From: Spinacia oleracea
Taxonomy: Eukaryota > Streptophyta > Magnoliopsida > Caryophyllales > Amaranthaceae
Reading direction: 5' to 3'
DNA length: 64,000 nt
NCBI RefSeq assembly: GCF_020520425.1
Contig: NC_079487.1
Coordinates: 105,062,141-105,126,140, forward strand
Both the position numbers and the translations under genes were made by a program. Position 1 is the first letter of the stretch; each line of letters opens with the position of its first letter. Shown here piece by piece: positions 1 through 11,768 of the stretch. Below the pieces are notes generated by a model. That model saw only the letters and a list, made by a program, of their open reading frames with translations. It had not been told where the DNA came from and searched no databases.

Positions 1-1385
1 TTACATGATTAATAGCTAGAGGTCTCACACAGTAGTGAGTGCATCACTTCCTCTACCTCTCGGTTATAGTCCCACACATCCCCGCAAAAAAATCCGACAC
101 TAAAACATTATGCAGTGTAGATAAGCAGGAAGGTCTTGGAAAACTGGCACTAAAAGGCTGCTCTCCAATCCAAACGTATTCCCAAAAAGTCTAAAACGGA
201 ACATTTATTCCGTTCCGTATCTTCAACCTCACTGACGGTGTAACTAGAGGTGAAATACTGACGGTGTAACTAGAGGTGAAATAAATTCCAAGGGCTTGAA
301 CATCCCGCCCATTCAGAACAATACTTCTAACACCTAGTGGCATGTTTGTGGGCTTCATCATCCGTAGATGTTTTCTTTGTCCCTTTTGGATTAACAAATT
401 GTCTGTAATTAAATTAAGTAAAATGGAGATTATATAATTTTTCTATGACCTTCCTGTGAGAATTGTTAACAACCCATCAGGCCATTAGTTTAGGGAGAAA
501 CCATTAAATTAGAAAAGGCAAGGAGCCAAGGAGTGACATGAGAGAGAATAAATGAGGAAAAGTCAGATGAGAGTGGACAAGTGGAGCTACTATTGTCATT
601 TGCCAAATTTATTATTTCAAGAACAGGCAAATGATCATTTATTTTTAAGTAATAAAAAGACGTATAGACCCTAAGGAGGCGTCACGATGTACAAACGGAG
701 GGCAATTGGTAAAGAAAAGCATGATGTCGTACTTCGATGGAGCAATTTATCTACATTATCAAGAAAAGCTAAGTATCACTGAAAAACTAACACATGAGTA
801 ACTTGACTCCAGCTATACAGTAGCAAAAGGAAATGGTGCATGATTTGATAACTGATTGATGAGAATTCATCTCATGTTCCTTATGCACTTTAGACCTTAA
901 TTTGTCTTTCCATCTGAAACAACCTTGATAATTATTTCCGAGAGTGTTAGAGGCTTTCTACTTGTAGTCTCCAGATTGTTGATTTGGTTAGGGATTCATC
1001 TATCCTTAACTCCTCGTTCCTTCTATAAGCACTTGCAAAAAAATTGGTTCCGTTTTTCTCTCCTGTTTCTACTTGAAACTGGAAAGCTAGGCTATGATAT
1101 TTGTGACGAAAGCTTTCCTCTCCGCTTCCAATTTATAAATGCAGCTTCTACTGTAGATTCATAAGAAAGGACATTATGTGTTAGTTTGTTGCCTGAGAAT
1201 TTCCGTCCTTTAAACTTCCAGATACAGCTTACACTTCTCATTAATAGGAGTATAGAGTATTACATTTGTTTTTTCTGCTTTGAGAAATTCATTTATTCAT
1301 GTATACAGGGATACTAGATGTATATGGAATAATGTATTCATCTCAAGTTCTTTAAATAATGTTATTTCCTCCGTTACTGTTTCAG
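1..1385 (+). other. Intron of the MED33 gene (5' part of window)
   Basis: I see no exon here. The first recognisable coding exon of the MED33 gene begins after a TTTCAG acceptor at 1385, so this stretch is most simply the intron before it. It holds a 26-bp unit, beginning CTGACGGTGTAACTAGAGG, in two head-to-tail copies at about 231-282. Nothing else is recognised. Confidence 0.6.
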
Positions 1386-4300
1386 GAGAAAAATCCTTGT
1401 GAGGGTCCTGTAGCTCGTCTTGACACTTGCTTGTGCATGTTATTATCCATTACACCTCTTGTGCTTGTTAACCTTGTTGACGAGCAAAATATGGAGTCTG
1501 AGTTTAGTCAAATGGAGGATAAACAGGCTTCTAAAAGTCGTCTCCATGAGTTGATTTCCAGTTTGCAGCAGTTAGGTGAATATGAAGGCTTGTTGACTCC
1601 TCCTTCATCTGTTGCTTCAATCGCAAATCAGGCTGCTATCAAAGCTATAATGTATCTTTCCGGTCTCAATATCACCAGTGGATACCTCGATTCTTTCAGT
1701 GTCAGTGATGTACCAATTAACTGTGGTGAGTAACTTCTAGTCTTCTTTGTTCACGGAGCCATTTATGCTTCTGTGATTTAAATATGTAATTTTAGTTGAC
1801 CAATTGAATGAGAATCTGTTATGCATTAATTTGGATCTTTAATCATGTTCCAGTAGATTATCCATGTGTGTTAGGAAGCTATGAGGTGTTCCCTGGACTT
1901 GCCTTTCTAATGCACAATGCGGGCGGCATACCTTATTTCTCCTTGATTCTGTTATACATCATTAGCTATTGTGTTATTATATTGTGATTACCAGTTTTGT
2001 ATTTTCAGTTCTAACTTAAAATTTTCTACAACATGCGAGCTTTTACTGCGTTAGTTACTACTTTTTTGGATCTTAACCTTATAAGCTAATTTATCAATTT
2101 GATTTATGAAGTACAAAAAACTTTATGTTTGTGTATAGTTTGATAATCTATTGTGTTGCATGCCAGCTGGGAATATGCGCCATCTGATAGTCGAGGCTTG
2201 CATTGCTAGAAATTTATTGGACATCTCAGCATACGCTTGGCCCGGTTATGTAAATGCACGGGTCAACCAAATTCCTCGTCTATCTGGACAAGTTACTGGT
2301 TGGTCATCGTTAATGAAAGGTTCCCCTCTTACTTCTGCATTGATGAATGCTCTGGTTTCCAGTCCTGCTTCAAGGTACAATGCTTCACTTGATATTATAT
2401 TGCTATGTTTTGTGTATCACTTGATTTTCTTTGTGCTTTTTTTTATTTTTTGTTTTTCATTTATTATCTCAATGGAGAAGGGTTGGCAGGGAACCATTGT
2501 ATATCTGTACCACATCCGTCTTGCTTGCTCTCCACCCTCTATATTGTGGATGTTTTCATGTGCAGATTGTGCTTTGGCACTCTCTATTTGGCGATCGAAG
2601 AAGTGTATTTTACTAAATTGTCCTCAACTATTGATTTGATTTCTAAATATCTAACCTTATAATGAAAAAATGCTTCAGTAATAGGAGGAGAAAAAAAATG
2701 TTATTTAAAATTTTCAATCGGTTTTTTCCCCTCGAATTACCTCCCCTCCTTCCCCCGTCTCTTCCACTGGCAAGATAACAACCACCAGTATCATCATCCT
2801 AACCTTCCTCTTTTTCTCACCCAGCAGATTCCTACAGCTACCACGTGCCCGTGTCCCACAGGGTCCCACCCTTGACCCTGACTGTTGTCCAAACTGTCAG
2901 CAGACCCCTAGGTCCACAACCCCCTTTCCCAACTCATCTTTACAAGTAGCCCCTATCCTTCCTTCCCCTAGAGTTCTAGCATATTCAACAGATATTGACA
3001 GACCAAGAATTGTGCCCAACAGCAACGATGCTGGTCCTTTCTTGATCTTTCCCCTCTTCTCCCTCCTATAATGCTGAGATTCGATCTTACTGTGGTCGAA
3101 TTTGGCTGGAGGTTTCAGATTTGGAACCTTGCTACTGTTGCTAGCCACATTTGAGTGTGATAGATTTGAATCTTTCAGAAATGCACAGGATGTGATGGCA
3201 ATTGAGGAAGGATGATGCCTGTGTTTGGTGAATTTGTGGAAGTGGTGGTTGGAATGGGGAGGGTAGGGGAGGGGTGAGGGTTTGAGCTGGTGATGGATTG
3301 ATGTTTGGGTGACTGTGAGTTGGTGGTGGTGGCTGGTTAACGAGGTTGAAGGTGAAGGTGCTCTGGTGGTGGGATGGTGCTAGGGTTTTTCGTTTTAACA
3401 AAAATGTTTTTTTTCTTCTTCTTTAATATATTGTATTTTTGTAATTTTAAGCTTGTTTTTAAAATCTTGAATTAGTTGAGGGTTGTTTTGTGAAATATGT
3501 ATTTTGCGCTTCACCTGATAGTAAGTGCGCAACACAGGGTTTCCATTTACCACATAGAATTTTGAATTTTTTTTAATGTCTGTGGGCTTATGAAATCTGT
3601 AATTAACATTCACAACTTCTTTGCCCAGAACCAATAGGGGATATGAATGCTGTAAGTCAGTGATATACTCCCTCTGTTCCAATTTAATGGTCACAATTTC
3701 TATTTACATCCGTCCCAATTTAGTTGTCACACTTCCTTTTATGGCATGTACCCATTAATATTTTATTACATCTCTCTTCCCACTACCAAAAGTTGATTCT
3801 CCATGCTTTGATGGGTTCTGGGCTTCTGGCCATTGATTGTTTAAGGATTTCATTTCGTTACTGCTATATCTTAATTCTTCACGAGGAGATGTACTTTACA
3901 CCTCGGTTATATTATTGGGAATGTAATGTTAAACAAAATCCTTATTTTATCAACATCGGCAGAACCCAATACTTTTAAAGCTTCCACCCTAAGCGGTTTG
4001 ACATTCTCTTACCCCTTATATAATAGAAAGGCGTGTCTGTCAGGTCCTTGTTCTGGGAAGGAAAGCTTTCTGATACGTCCACACCAAATAGAAACCTTAG
4101 CCAGTTTAATGAGGCATTTTACTTTGGCACTTTATAATAACGCCAAAGAATACTGTCCAACCTCCCTTTACCTTTGATTTAGAAAGAAGTTCTTTTCTAC
4201 CAGGTTGTACAAAGGCAAGTGAATTAAGCTAATAGAGAATCGTCCATACATTTACCCTGCATCTATATATTAAACTCCTGGTGCTTTGATAGTCTGCTGC

Positions 4301-7300
4301 CCCAGCAATTTGGAAATTGGAACTCACCCCCTTTTGTTTAATTGGAAGCTTAGCAGAGGTAGAGAAAATATATGAGATTGCAGTTGGCGGATCAGATGAG
4401 GAGAAGATATCTGCTGCCTCAGTTCTTTGTGGGTCATCGCTGATCCGTGGTTGGAATGTGCAGGTATAACTGTTATTCTTTGGAACTATTTTGTGATATT
4501 GACATTATTTTACATATATTCTAATTGTTGTATGGTTTTTCTCCAGGAGCACACTGTCCTTTTTCTTCTAAGGTTGCTGTCACCTCCCATGCCAGCGGGG
4601 TATTCTGAAAGTGAAAGTCATTTGATAAGTTATGGACCATTCTTGAATGTTCTCCTTGTTGGAATAGCAACAGTTGACATTGTACAGATATTTTCACTCC
4701 ATGGTTTGGTAGGTTGAATTGGTTGCTTCTTTCTTTTAATATCGTCAAAATACTTTTGTTAAAACTGTATCGTCAATGTTTCACTGAAATTCATATTGCA
4801 AAAGTATGATAATGCCACAGACATCTCATGCTGCAAATGTTTTAGCTTTTGTGCTTGCTTCCTATTCAAATTCTCGCCGGTCACTCTACTTTCTTCTGTG
4901 CTCTATAGTTTTGTTTTAGACCTCTAGTTAAAATTCTAGAAAATGAAATCTCATTGATTTGATGAGATTTATTTGGGTTTTCTCTTTCACACAAAGGTTT
5001 GTGCGTACGTCAAATAATGAGTGAAGGATGTTAAAATTTGGAGACTTTTCTTGCAGTCAGAAAGGAAAAAGTAGAGGGTAGAAAATAGTTGCGACTTTTA
5101 AGCGTAGAAAAGTAATTTTAGTCTGTTATTTATCTTGAATATGCTTATAGTTTCTGAAGCAAGGAATTGGGATGGTGTGACTGTAAGTTGAAGTCTCAAG
5201 AGGCAGTAGTAACATAAATAAGGGATTTAGAAGTTTGGCATGCGACCATCCTAGCTGTTAAGGTTATTGATTGAGCTTATGAATTATGATAGCACTTCAA
5301 CTTGTGTTTTAGTGATTATTGATTACATGCTGCCAGAAAAAAAGTTATAGATGTGTGTTATAGTAAAGGAAGGCTTGTTTGCAAGCAACCAAAAAAACCT
5401 TCTGTGAAGCCCGGGGGGATGCACCATCAAAGAAAATTCCTTGCCCAGTTGATCTGATAGAGAAGATAGACTTGGGCGTTTTAGCATGAAACAAAAATGC
5501 ACTAAATGACTCCTACAATACAATATAGTGAACTTAGAATGGTGAATATGCTTCTTCGGTTCCTCCATTTTCCCTATAAAGCTTATTTAAGTTCTTCCAG
5601 GCTTTCTAGCCATGGCACTCGGGATTCTTAAGATATAAGAACTCGAGATTTCACCTGGCTCAGCCGCTCAAGTCAAGCTTGATTCGAGTCGTGTTTTGAC
5701 AATGTAGACTTTCTGAGTAGCTCACATATTTTCTTTGCTGAGTAGCTCATACATTTTCTTATTTAGTCAGATTGAAGTTTGTTGCTCTAGGTAGGATGGT
5801 AGTTTGGTGTTATCCTTTCTATTCTGAATGAAGTTCTTGTATTGGGTTAGAGATAAGGAGAACAGTCATTGAGATGATTTAGGAAAACAGAGCATGAAAT
5901 TGGTAGAGTGGGCATCTGAAGTTCTTGTTAACTGGCCCACAAGGTTTGAAACCTATTGGTAGATTTTAGGAGTTAAGTAGTTTTCGGCTGCATTTTCAGC
6001 ATGGTGTTTGATGTTGGATCCGTCTTTGAAAGACTAATTTTGTTATCTTTACGGTTTGCCTTTAAAGATGCCACTAAAAATTGTTTTGACATTTTTTGGA
6101 TGGGATTACAATGATTAGGTTGTTGGCTTATCTAGACTTTCCAATAATTAGGATTTAGGAAGAAGATTTTAGTTCTTAATAAAAGTGATCTGTAAAATGG
6201 AGGTATGCCTTGTAAGTTTAGGGTAGTTTAATTTATTTATTTTTGGATGGTAAATTACAGAGTAGTCTTCCCTTTGCAATAACACTAGAAAAGAGCAGAG
6301 AACAGAACTAACAGCTTAATCTCAGCGGGTGAGTGAGGTAATCCATAGTCCATACTCTATAGAGGGTGTTTGAAACATTATCCAGTACAACCAAGAGTTC
6401 ACTACTCTGAAGGCTAGGTAACATCCAGAATGTATTGGCAAAGAACAACTCCAGAGGCATCACAGTGAGCCAACCCAATCCTGCAATAAGAAACATAGAG
6501 GACACAAAGGAAGCAGTACCTAAGTGTAGGGAAAATATTTGTTTCACCACCAAGTCACCAACTTGAAACTGCGCGCTCTATTTATATGACCTCGTCACCT
6601 GAAGGATCTTTTAAAATTCACCAAACAAGTTGCGACATGAATGTCAGTTATAATAAAGTCAACATCAAAAGCCACCGTTGCTGTAATGTCTTTACTTGTT
6701 TCATAATCTTTCATGACATCTATTAGTATGAATACTTGGAGATCTGGTACTGAACCACAAAAGGTCAGAGGACGCGTGAACTTGATAAATTACTTGGATA
6801 CCTTTGCTAGCATTAAACAGGATGCATATAAAATTACAAGTAGCAGAAGTTATAAAGGTTTAAGCCCTAGACTTACTGGTCTATGTCTGTAACAAAGAAG
6901 TACTAGGAGTTCCAAATCTTATTGAACTGATTTGTTGACAATCATTTCAGGTTCCACATCTTGCTGGAGAACTGATGCCCATTTGTGAGGTTTTTGGCTC
7001 TTGTTCGCCAAAGGTTTCATGGACTCTTACAACAGGAGAGGAAATAAATTCTCATGCAGTCTTCTCTAATGCATTTACCCTTCTTTTGAAATTGTGGAGT
7101 TTTGATCATACTCCTATTGAGCAAGCCATGGGTGATGTGCGATCAGTTGCATCCCAGCTAAGCCCAGAGTACCTCCTCTTAGTGAGGAATTCTCAATTAG
7201 CATCATTTGGCAATGCATCAACAGATCAGAGTAAAGGCCGTAGATTTTCAAAGCTGATAACTCTGCCCTCCACTGAACCCATATTTATGGATTCTTTTCC

Positions 7301-10300
7301 CAAACTAAAATGTTGGTATAGACAGCACCAGGCTTGCATTGCCTCTCCACTTTCTGGTCTTACACCAGGTACCCCTGTCCATCAAATTGTTGAGGCTCTC
7401 TTGACTATGCTCTTCAAGAAAATGAATAGAGGCACAACTTCTGGAAGTACCAGTTCGTCTGGTTCATCTATGGAAGAGGCTGTACTTCGGCTGCAGCTAC
7501 CTGCGTGGGATATCCTAGAAGCTCTTCCCTTTGTTCTAGATGCGGCTTTAACAGCATGTGCCCATGATAAGCTTTCTCCACGTGACCTAGCCACAGGTTG
7601 GTATTATGTGCCTAGTATTTGTATTTTTGTTTGATTAACTCTGAAGCTGAATATGAAGAACATTCTGGATTGAAATTTCTGCATGTTTTTCTTGTTGCAC
7701 TGCATATGGATAGGTAACTCTATATGTGTCATGATCTTCTTCAATAGTTGAATGGGAAAAAAAATTCAGGGACGCAGGCATGAACATTTTATAAACTTCA
7801 CATCCACGTTCTGAATTCACTTTTGCTTCTTTTTCTTTTTCTATTTTTAAGTTAAGAATAGAAATTTTTAAAACACTAATTATCATAATATTAACGTAAT
7901 TATTTGTTCTTGATATGTTTATTAAATTAGTAAAGTATTAATTCCTTATCAATTAATCCTATGAACTCTAAGGTGTATGAAGATACATATTAGATTCTTT
8001 AGGTAAAACAACAGTCTTCATTTAATTTTGAAATTGATCCAAGGCCAAAGGCAGAGCTACATGACTACATCATGACCTCTAAAATCTGTTATTTTAAGGG
8101 GGAAAAGTAGAGGTTCCTAAACACATTTAAGATCAAAGGAGTGAAATCAGTAATACTGTTTGGTGTCTGAAATTTTGATTATAACAGCCGACAGTGAAGT
8201 GGTGCTAGGCTGCAACATATTTTTCTGCTGCAAATGTAGGCAAAATGTGATGGCCACGTGCTAATGTGCTATCACAGCAATTGGATTTTATTGATACGCC
8301 ATTAACATAATATCTTACTAGGCTCTGTGGGCTGGCAATCTCCAGTATTATGTTTCTTAAATTGCTTTAAAAAGTATTGTTACTAGTTTGGTGTCTGAGC
8401 TGTTTGTTGTTTTGGTATTGCATGCTTGTAAATTGGTCTTCGATTTTTATTTATTTGGGGACTTGTATTTTTGAGATTATGGTAACTGAGGAAGCTTATT
8501 TTGGATTTTAGGGCTCAAGGATCTTGCTGACTTTCTTCCAGCATCTTTGGCAAGCATATTGAGCTACTTCACAGCCGAAGTAACAAGAGGAGTCTGGAAG
8601 CCAGTTTCTATGAATGGAACTGATTGGCCAAGCCCTGCGGCTAATTTATCCATGGTCGAACAACAGATACGTAAAGTGTTGGCTACCACAGGCATTGATG
8701 TCCCCAGTCTGGCTACAGGTATCCTTTTTTGAACTTCTCATGCTTTCTCTTGTGAACTTAGTTTCTTTGTCCATGCAAAGATAAAAAATGATTAGACTAT
8801 TCTTTGTCTTGCTTGCTTCCCATGCTTTGTTGGTGAATGGTGATACTACCCCTCTTCACTCTTTTCGCTTAGCCACCCTCTAGGCGTATAGTATTCTTTG
8901 TCTTGCTTGCTTTCCATAATTTTTTTATTATACATATGTAGGGGAAGGCTCTTGTGAGAACACTTCCTTGTGTTAGAACATACCCTATGTTCTACAAATT
9001 AGGTGTTATGTTCTAAAAAAAATTTCTTCTCAAAAGGACTCCATTAAAGCTCTAAACTAATCTTCAACCAAGTTTTTCACGAGTTTAACTAAATTTTTCA
9101 TTCCATTTTTTGAAATTCGACTTGTATATGTTGAATTCATTTACAAATTTAACTTTGTTTCTCTCTCCTCTTTTATACTCATTCTCTCTCAAAAAAAATA
9201 CCCATTTTTCCCTCAAATAGATTCCATTGAAGCTCCAAGGTCAAGCTCAACGAAGTTCTTCACAAATTCAACAAAAGTATTCATCAAATTTTCTGAAATT
9301 CGACTTAAGGATGAATTCAATAGATATGAATTCAATTCCGTTTCTCTTTCAATTCAGTACATTTAGAAAGTTCAAACATATTTGTTTAAAAAATTTGCTG
9401 ACTCCAATTTATTTTCCTTCATTGGGTTGTTTGTGCAGTGGGTAGCTCAATTCCTACACTTCCTCTACCATTAGCTGCACTGCTGAGCCTCACCATAACT
9501 TACAAAATTGATAAAGCCAATGAACGTTATTTAAACTTGGTTGGGAGAGGAGTGGTCGTACTTGCAGCTTGCTGTCCTTGGCCCTGCATGCCCATCGTAG
9601 CAGCTCTTTGGGCTCAAAAGGCTAAGCGTTGGAGTGACTTCCTTATCCATTCTGCCTCACGCACTGTCTTTAACCTCAACAATGATGCTGTTGTGCAGCT
9701 TCTGAGGAGCTGTTTTTCCTCTGTCCTGGGGTTTAATGCGTCCCCTAGATGTAGAAATGGAGGTGTTGGTGCTCTCCTTGGCAATGGATTTGGTTCCCGA
9801 TACTCCAATGGGATGTCCCCTGTTGCCCCTGGTATCTTCTACCTACGTGTTTGTCCGTTCATCAGAAACATCACCTTTGTCACGGAAGAAATTCTCTCTC
9901 TCCTGATGGTGTCAGTGAAAGGTATTGCGGTTGGTGGTTTATCCAATGACGCCATAGAAAAGTTAAAGAAAAGTAAGTTTGGAATGAGATACAGACAAGT
10001 ATCTCTCACTTCTGCAATGTCACGTGTCAAGCTTGCAGCTTCAGTTGGGGCATCCTTTGTGTGGATATCTGGTGGGTTAAATCTACTGCAAACTTTGCTT
10101 AAAGAAACGCTGCCCTCGTGGTTTATATCAACCCAGAGAACAGATCACATATCAGAATCAGGGGGTGTTGTTGCAACATTAAGTGGTTATGCATTGGCTT
10201 ACTTTGCTGTGCTTTGCGGCCTATTTGCCTGGGGAATCGATGTAGAATCATCTGCCTCAAAATGGAGATCCAAGGTTCTTGCTTCCCACCTTGAATTTAT

Positions 10301-10553
10301 GGCTACTGCTCTTGAAGGGAAGATCTCCCTCGGATGTGATATGGCCACGTGGAGGGCTTACGTTTCAGGTTTTTTGGGTTTGCTGGTAAGGTGCATCCCT
10401 GCTTGGTTGCACGACATTGACGTGCATATTTTGAAAAGCTTGAGTAGGGGTTTGAGGCAGTGGAATGAAGAAGAATTGGCTGTTGCTTTGGTGGGTGTTA
10501 GTGGCATTAATGCAATGGGTGTTGCTGCTGAGTTGATCATTCAAAGTGCATGA
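1386..10553 (+). CDS. MED33: Mediator complex subunit 33 (MED33A/B, REF4/RFR1-like), 3' portion
   Basis: This is a subunit of the plant Mediator tail, which links transcription factors to RNA polymerase II; in Arabidopsis the REF4/RFR1 pair restrains phenylpropanoid genes. Seven exons join in phase: 1386-1725, 2167-2374, 4349-4463, 4547-4708, 6951-7596, 8512-8718, 9439-10553. They give 2793 nt, that is 930 residues plus stop. Landmarks that recall the family are PVARLDTCLCMLLSITPLVL, NMRHLIVEACIARNLLD, FPKLKCWYRQHQACIASPLSG, PAWDILEALPFVLDAALTACA, EVTRGVWKPVSMNGTDWPSP and ITYKIDKANERYLNL. The family is about 1300 residues long, so roughly 370-400 N-terminal residues lie left of the window. 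Introns are long (up to 2.2 kb) and hold repeat debris. A paralogue call (A or B) cannot be made from sequence alone. Function is from family knowledge. Confidence 0.93.
2700..3400 (-). other. Coding-like insert on the antisense strand of a MED33 intron
   Basis: Inside the intron 2375-4348 lies a stretch of different composition. On the minus strand it reads as two abutting frames: a proline- and histidine-rich one (about 3401-3141) and one of 83 codons (3148-2897) containing HYRREKRGKIKKGPASLLLG followed by a hydrophobic run. I do not recognise the product. It could be a captured gene fragment carried by a transposon, or chance. No clear terminal repeats were found. Confidence 0.25.
3669..3790. 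repeat. MITE end fragment in MED33 intron
   Basis: The sequence starts CTCCCTCTGTTCCAATTTAA, the usual start of Stowaway/mariner-type miniature elements, and repeats the motif 'ccaattta.tggtcac' twice. No matching right end is seen, so it is a fragment. Confidence 0.4.
4709..6950 (+). other. Large MED33 intron
   Basis: A 2.2-kb intron between the exon ending CATGGTTTG and the exon starting GTTCCACATC. It is AT-rich. I see no coding frame worth reporting and no well-bounded transposon. Confidence 0.6.
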
Positions 10554-10773
10554 TAGGTTTCATATTGTTCTGTTTAGGACTAATTTCTGGTCTCTAACAG
10601 CCTTGCAGTTTAGCGGCTTCATCAGGCAGAAGTTTTATCTTCGAGCTCGCTTTATGAACATGTTAGTCTTTTAACCCATATTCATTTTCTAAATATTCAT
10701 GTATAGGCGTATAAAATGACGAAAATTAACTGCAACGTATATTAGTTATTTTCCGGTAGTGCCTGGTGCTTCT

Positions 10774-10805
<32 letters not shown>

Positions 10806-11768
10806 TGAGTTGGGTACATAAAGAAGGAAGTATATGCACAAAAACTGGGCTGCCGATTATAACATACTTCCTCCATTTTTTAATAATTGCACCATTTGGA
10901 ATTTAGCACTATTTTCTTATTTTTATATAGTTATTTTTTGTGATTTATGCGTAAGGAAAAGTATACTCCGTATTCATGTGGGATTTTATTAGATTTGTCT
11001 CGAAATATATACTTTTAAATTATCAAGTTTTTGTAATTTTTTCAAATGTATAATGAGAGATATTAGTGGTTAAAATAGTGCAATGACAAGCGTGAAATCT
11101 CATATTATTAACAAAAAATGGACGAAGTATGCATGCTTAAGCTGTCCTTGCTTCATTTGTAAAGTTCAGTGCAGTTTTAAAATTTTGGGGAAGTTTTGGG
11201 CACCCCATCACATCAATCCGGTGCTATATATGTTACATTTTCCGATCAAATACTTATACAAGAAGTCTCTAAGTAGACATTCTTCCTCAAAAATTCGTTC
11301 CATTTTTTTCAATTTGTAGTAGCAATGGATTAGACAATTCTCTCTATTTTCTTCAACAGATGTTTGAAGACTTATCTTCGAAATTGTATGTTGTATACAT
11401 AAATATATTAACTCATTAAAAGATATATTATTACTATAAAAAACACACACACACACGCATAATCAGTGGGAGAAAATGATGTAATTTTGTACTCAAAGAT
11501 ACAAATTAAAGTTTGAAATTGGGTGATAAGTACAAAAATAAGAAAAGAAAAACTAATTACAAGAATTCAAAAACACAAAATATAAACCATGTACGTTACT
11601 AAGCATCACTCTCTAGAAAGGAGTATAAACAAGAAACTTAATTTTTAGTTATAAAGTTTTGACATTATCCCAAGCTTGAATAATTTCCAATTCCTCATGC
11701 ATTTGATCCTTAAGAATGTCTCTAATACAAAGATTATAGAAATTCTAGCACCTCGAAACCGAATCGAA
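10554..11768. other. Convergent 3' spacer between MED33 and the receptor kinase
   Basis: The two genes face each other, so this spacer should hold both 3' UTRs and poly(A) signals. A T-rich run lies at 10771-10806. From 10868 a decayed MITE-like start (CTTCCTCCATTTTTTAATAA) is visible, and short CA repeats at 11442-11457. No gene is seen. Confidence 0.55.
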
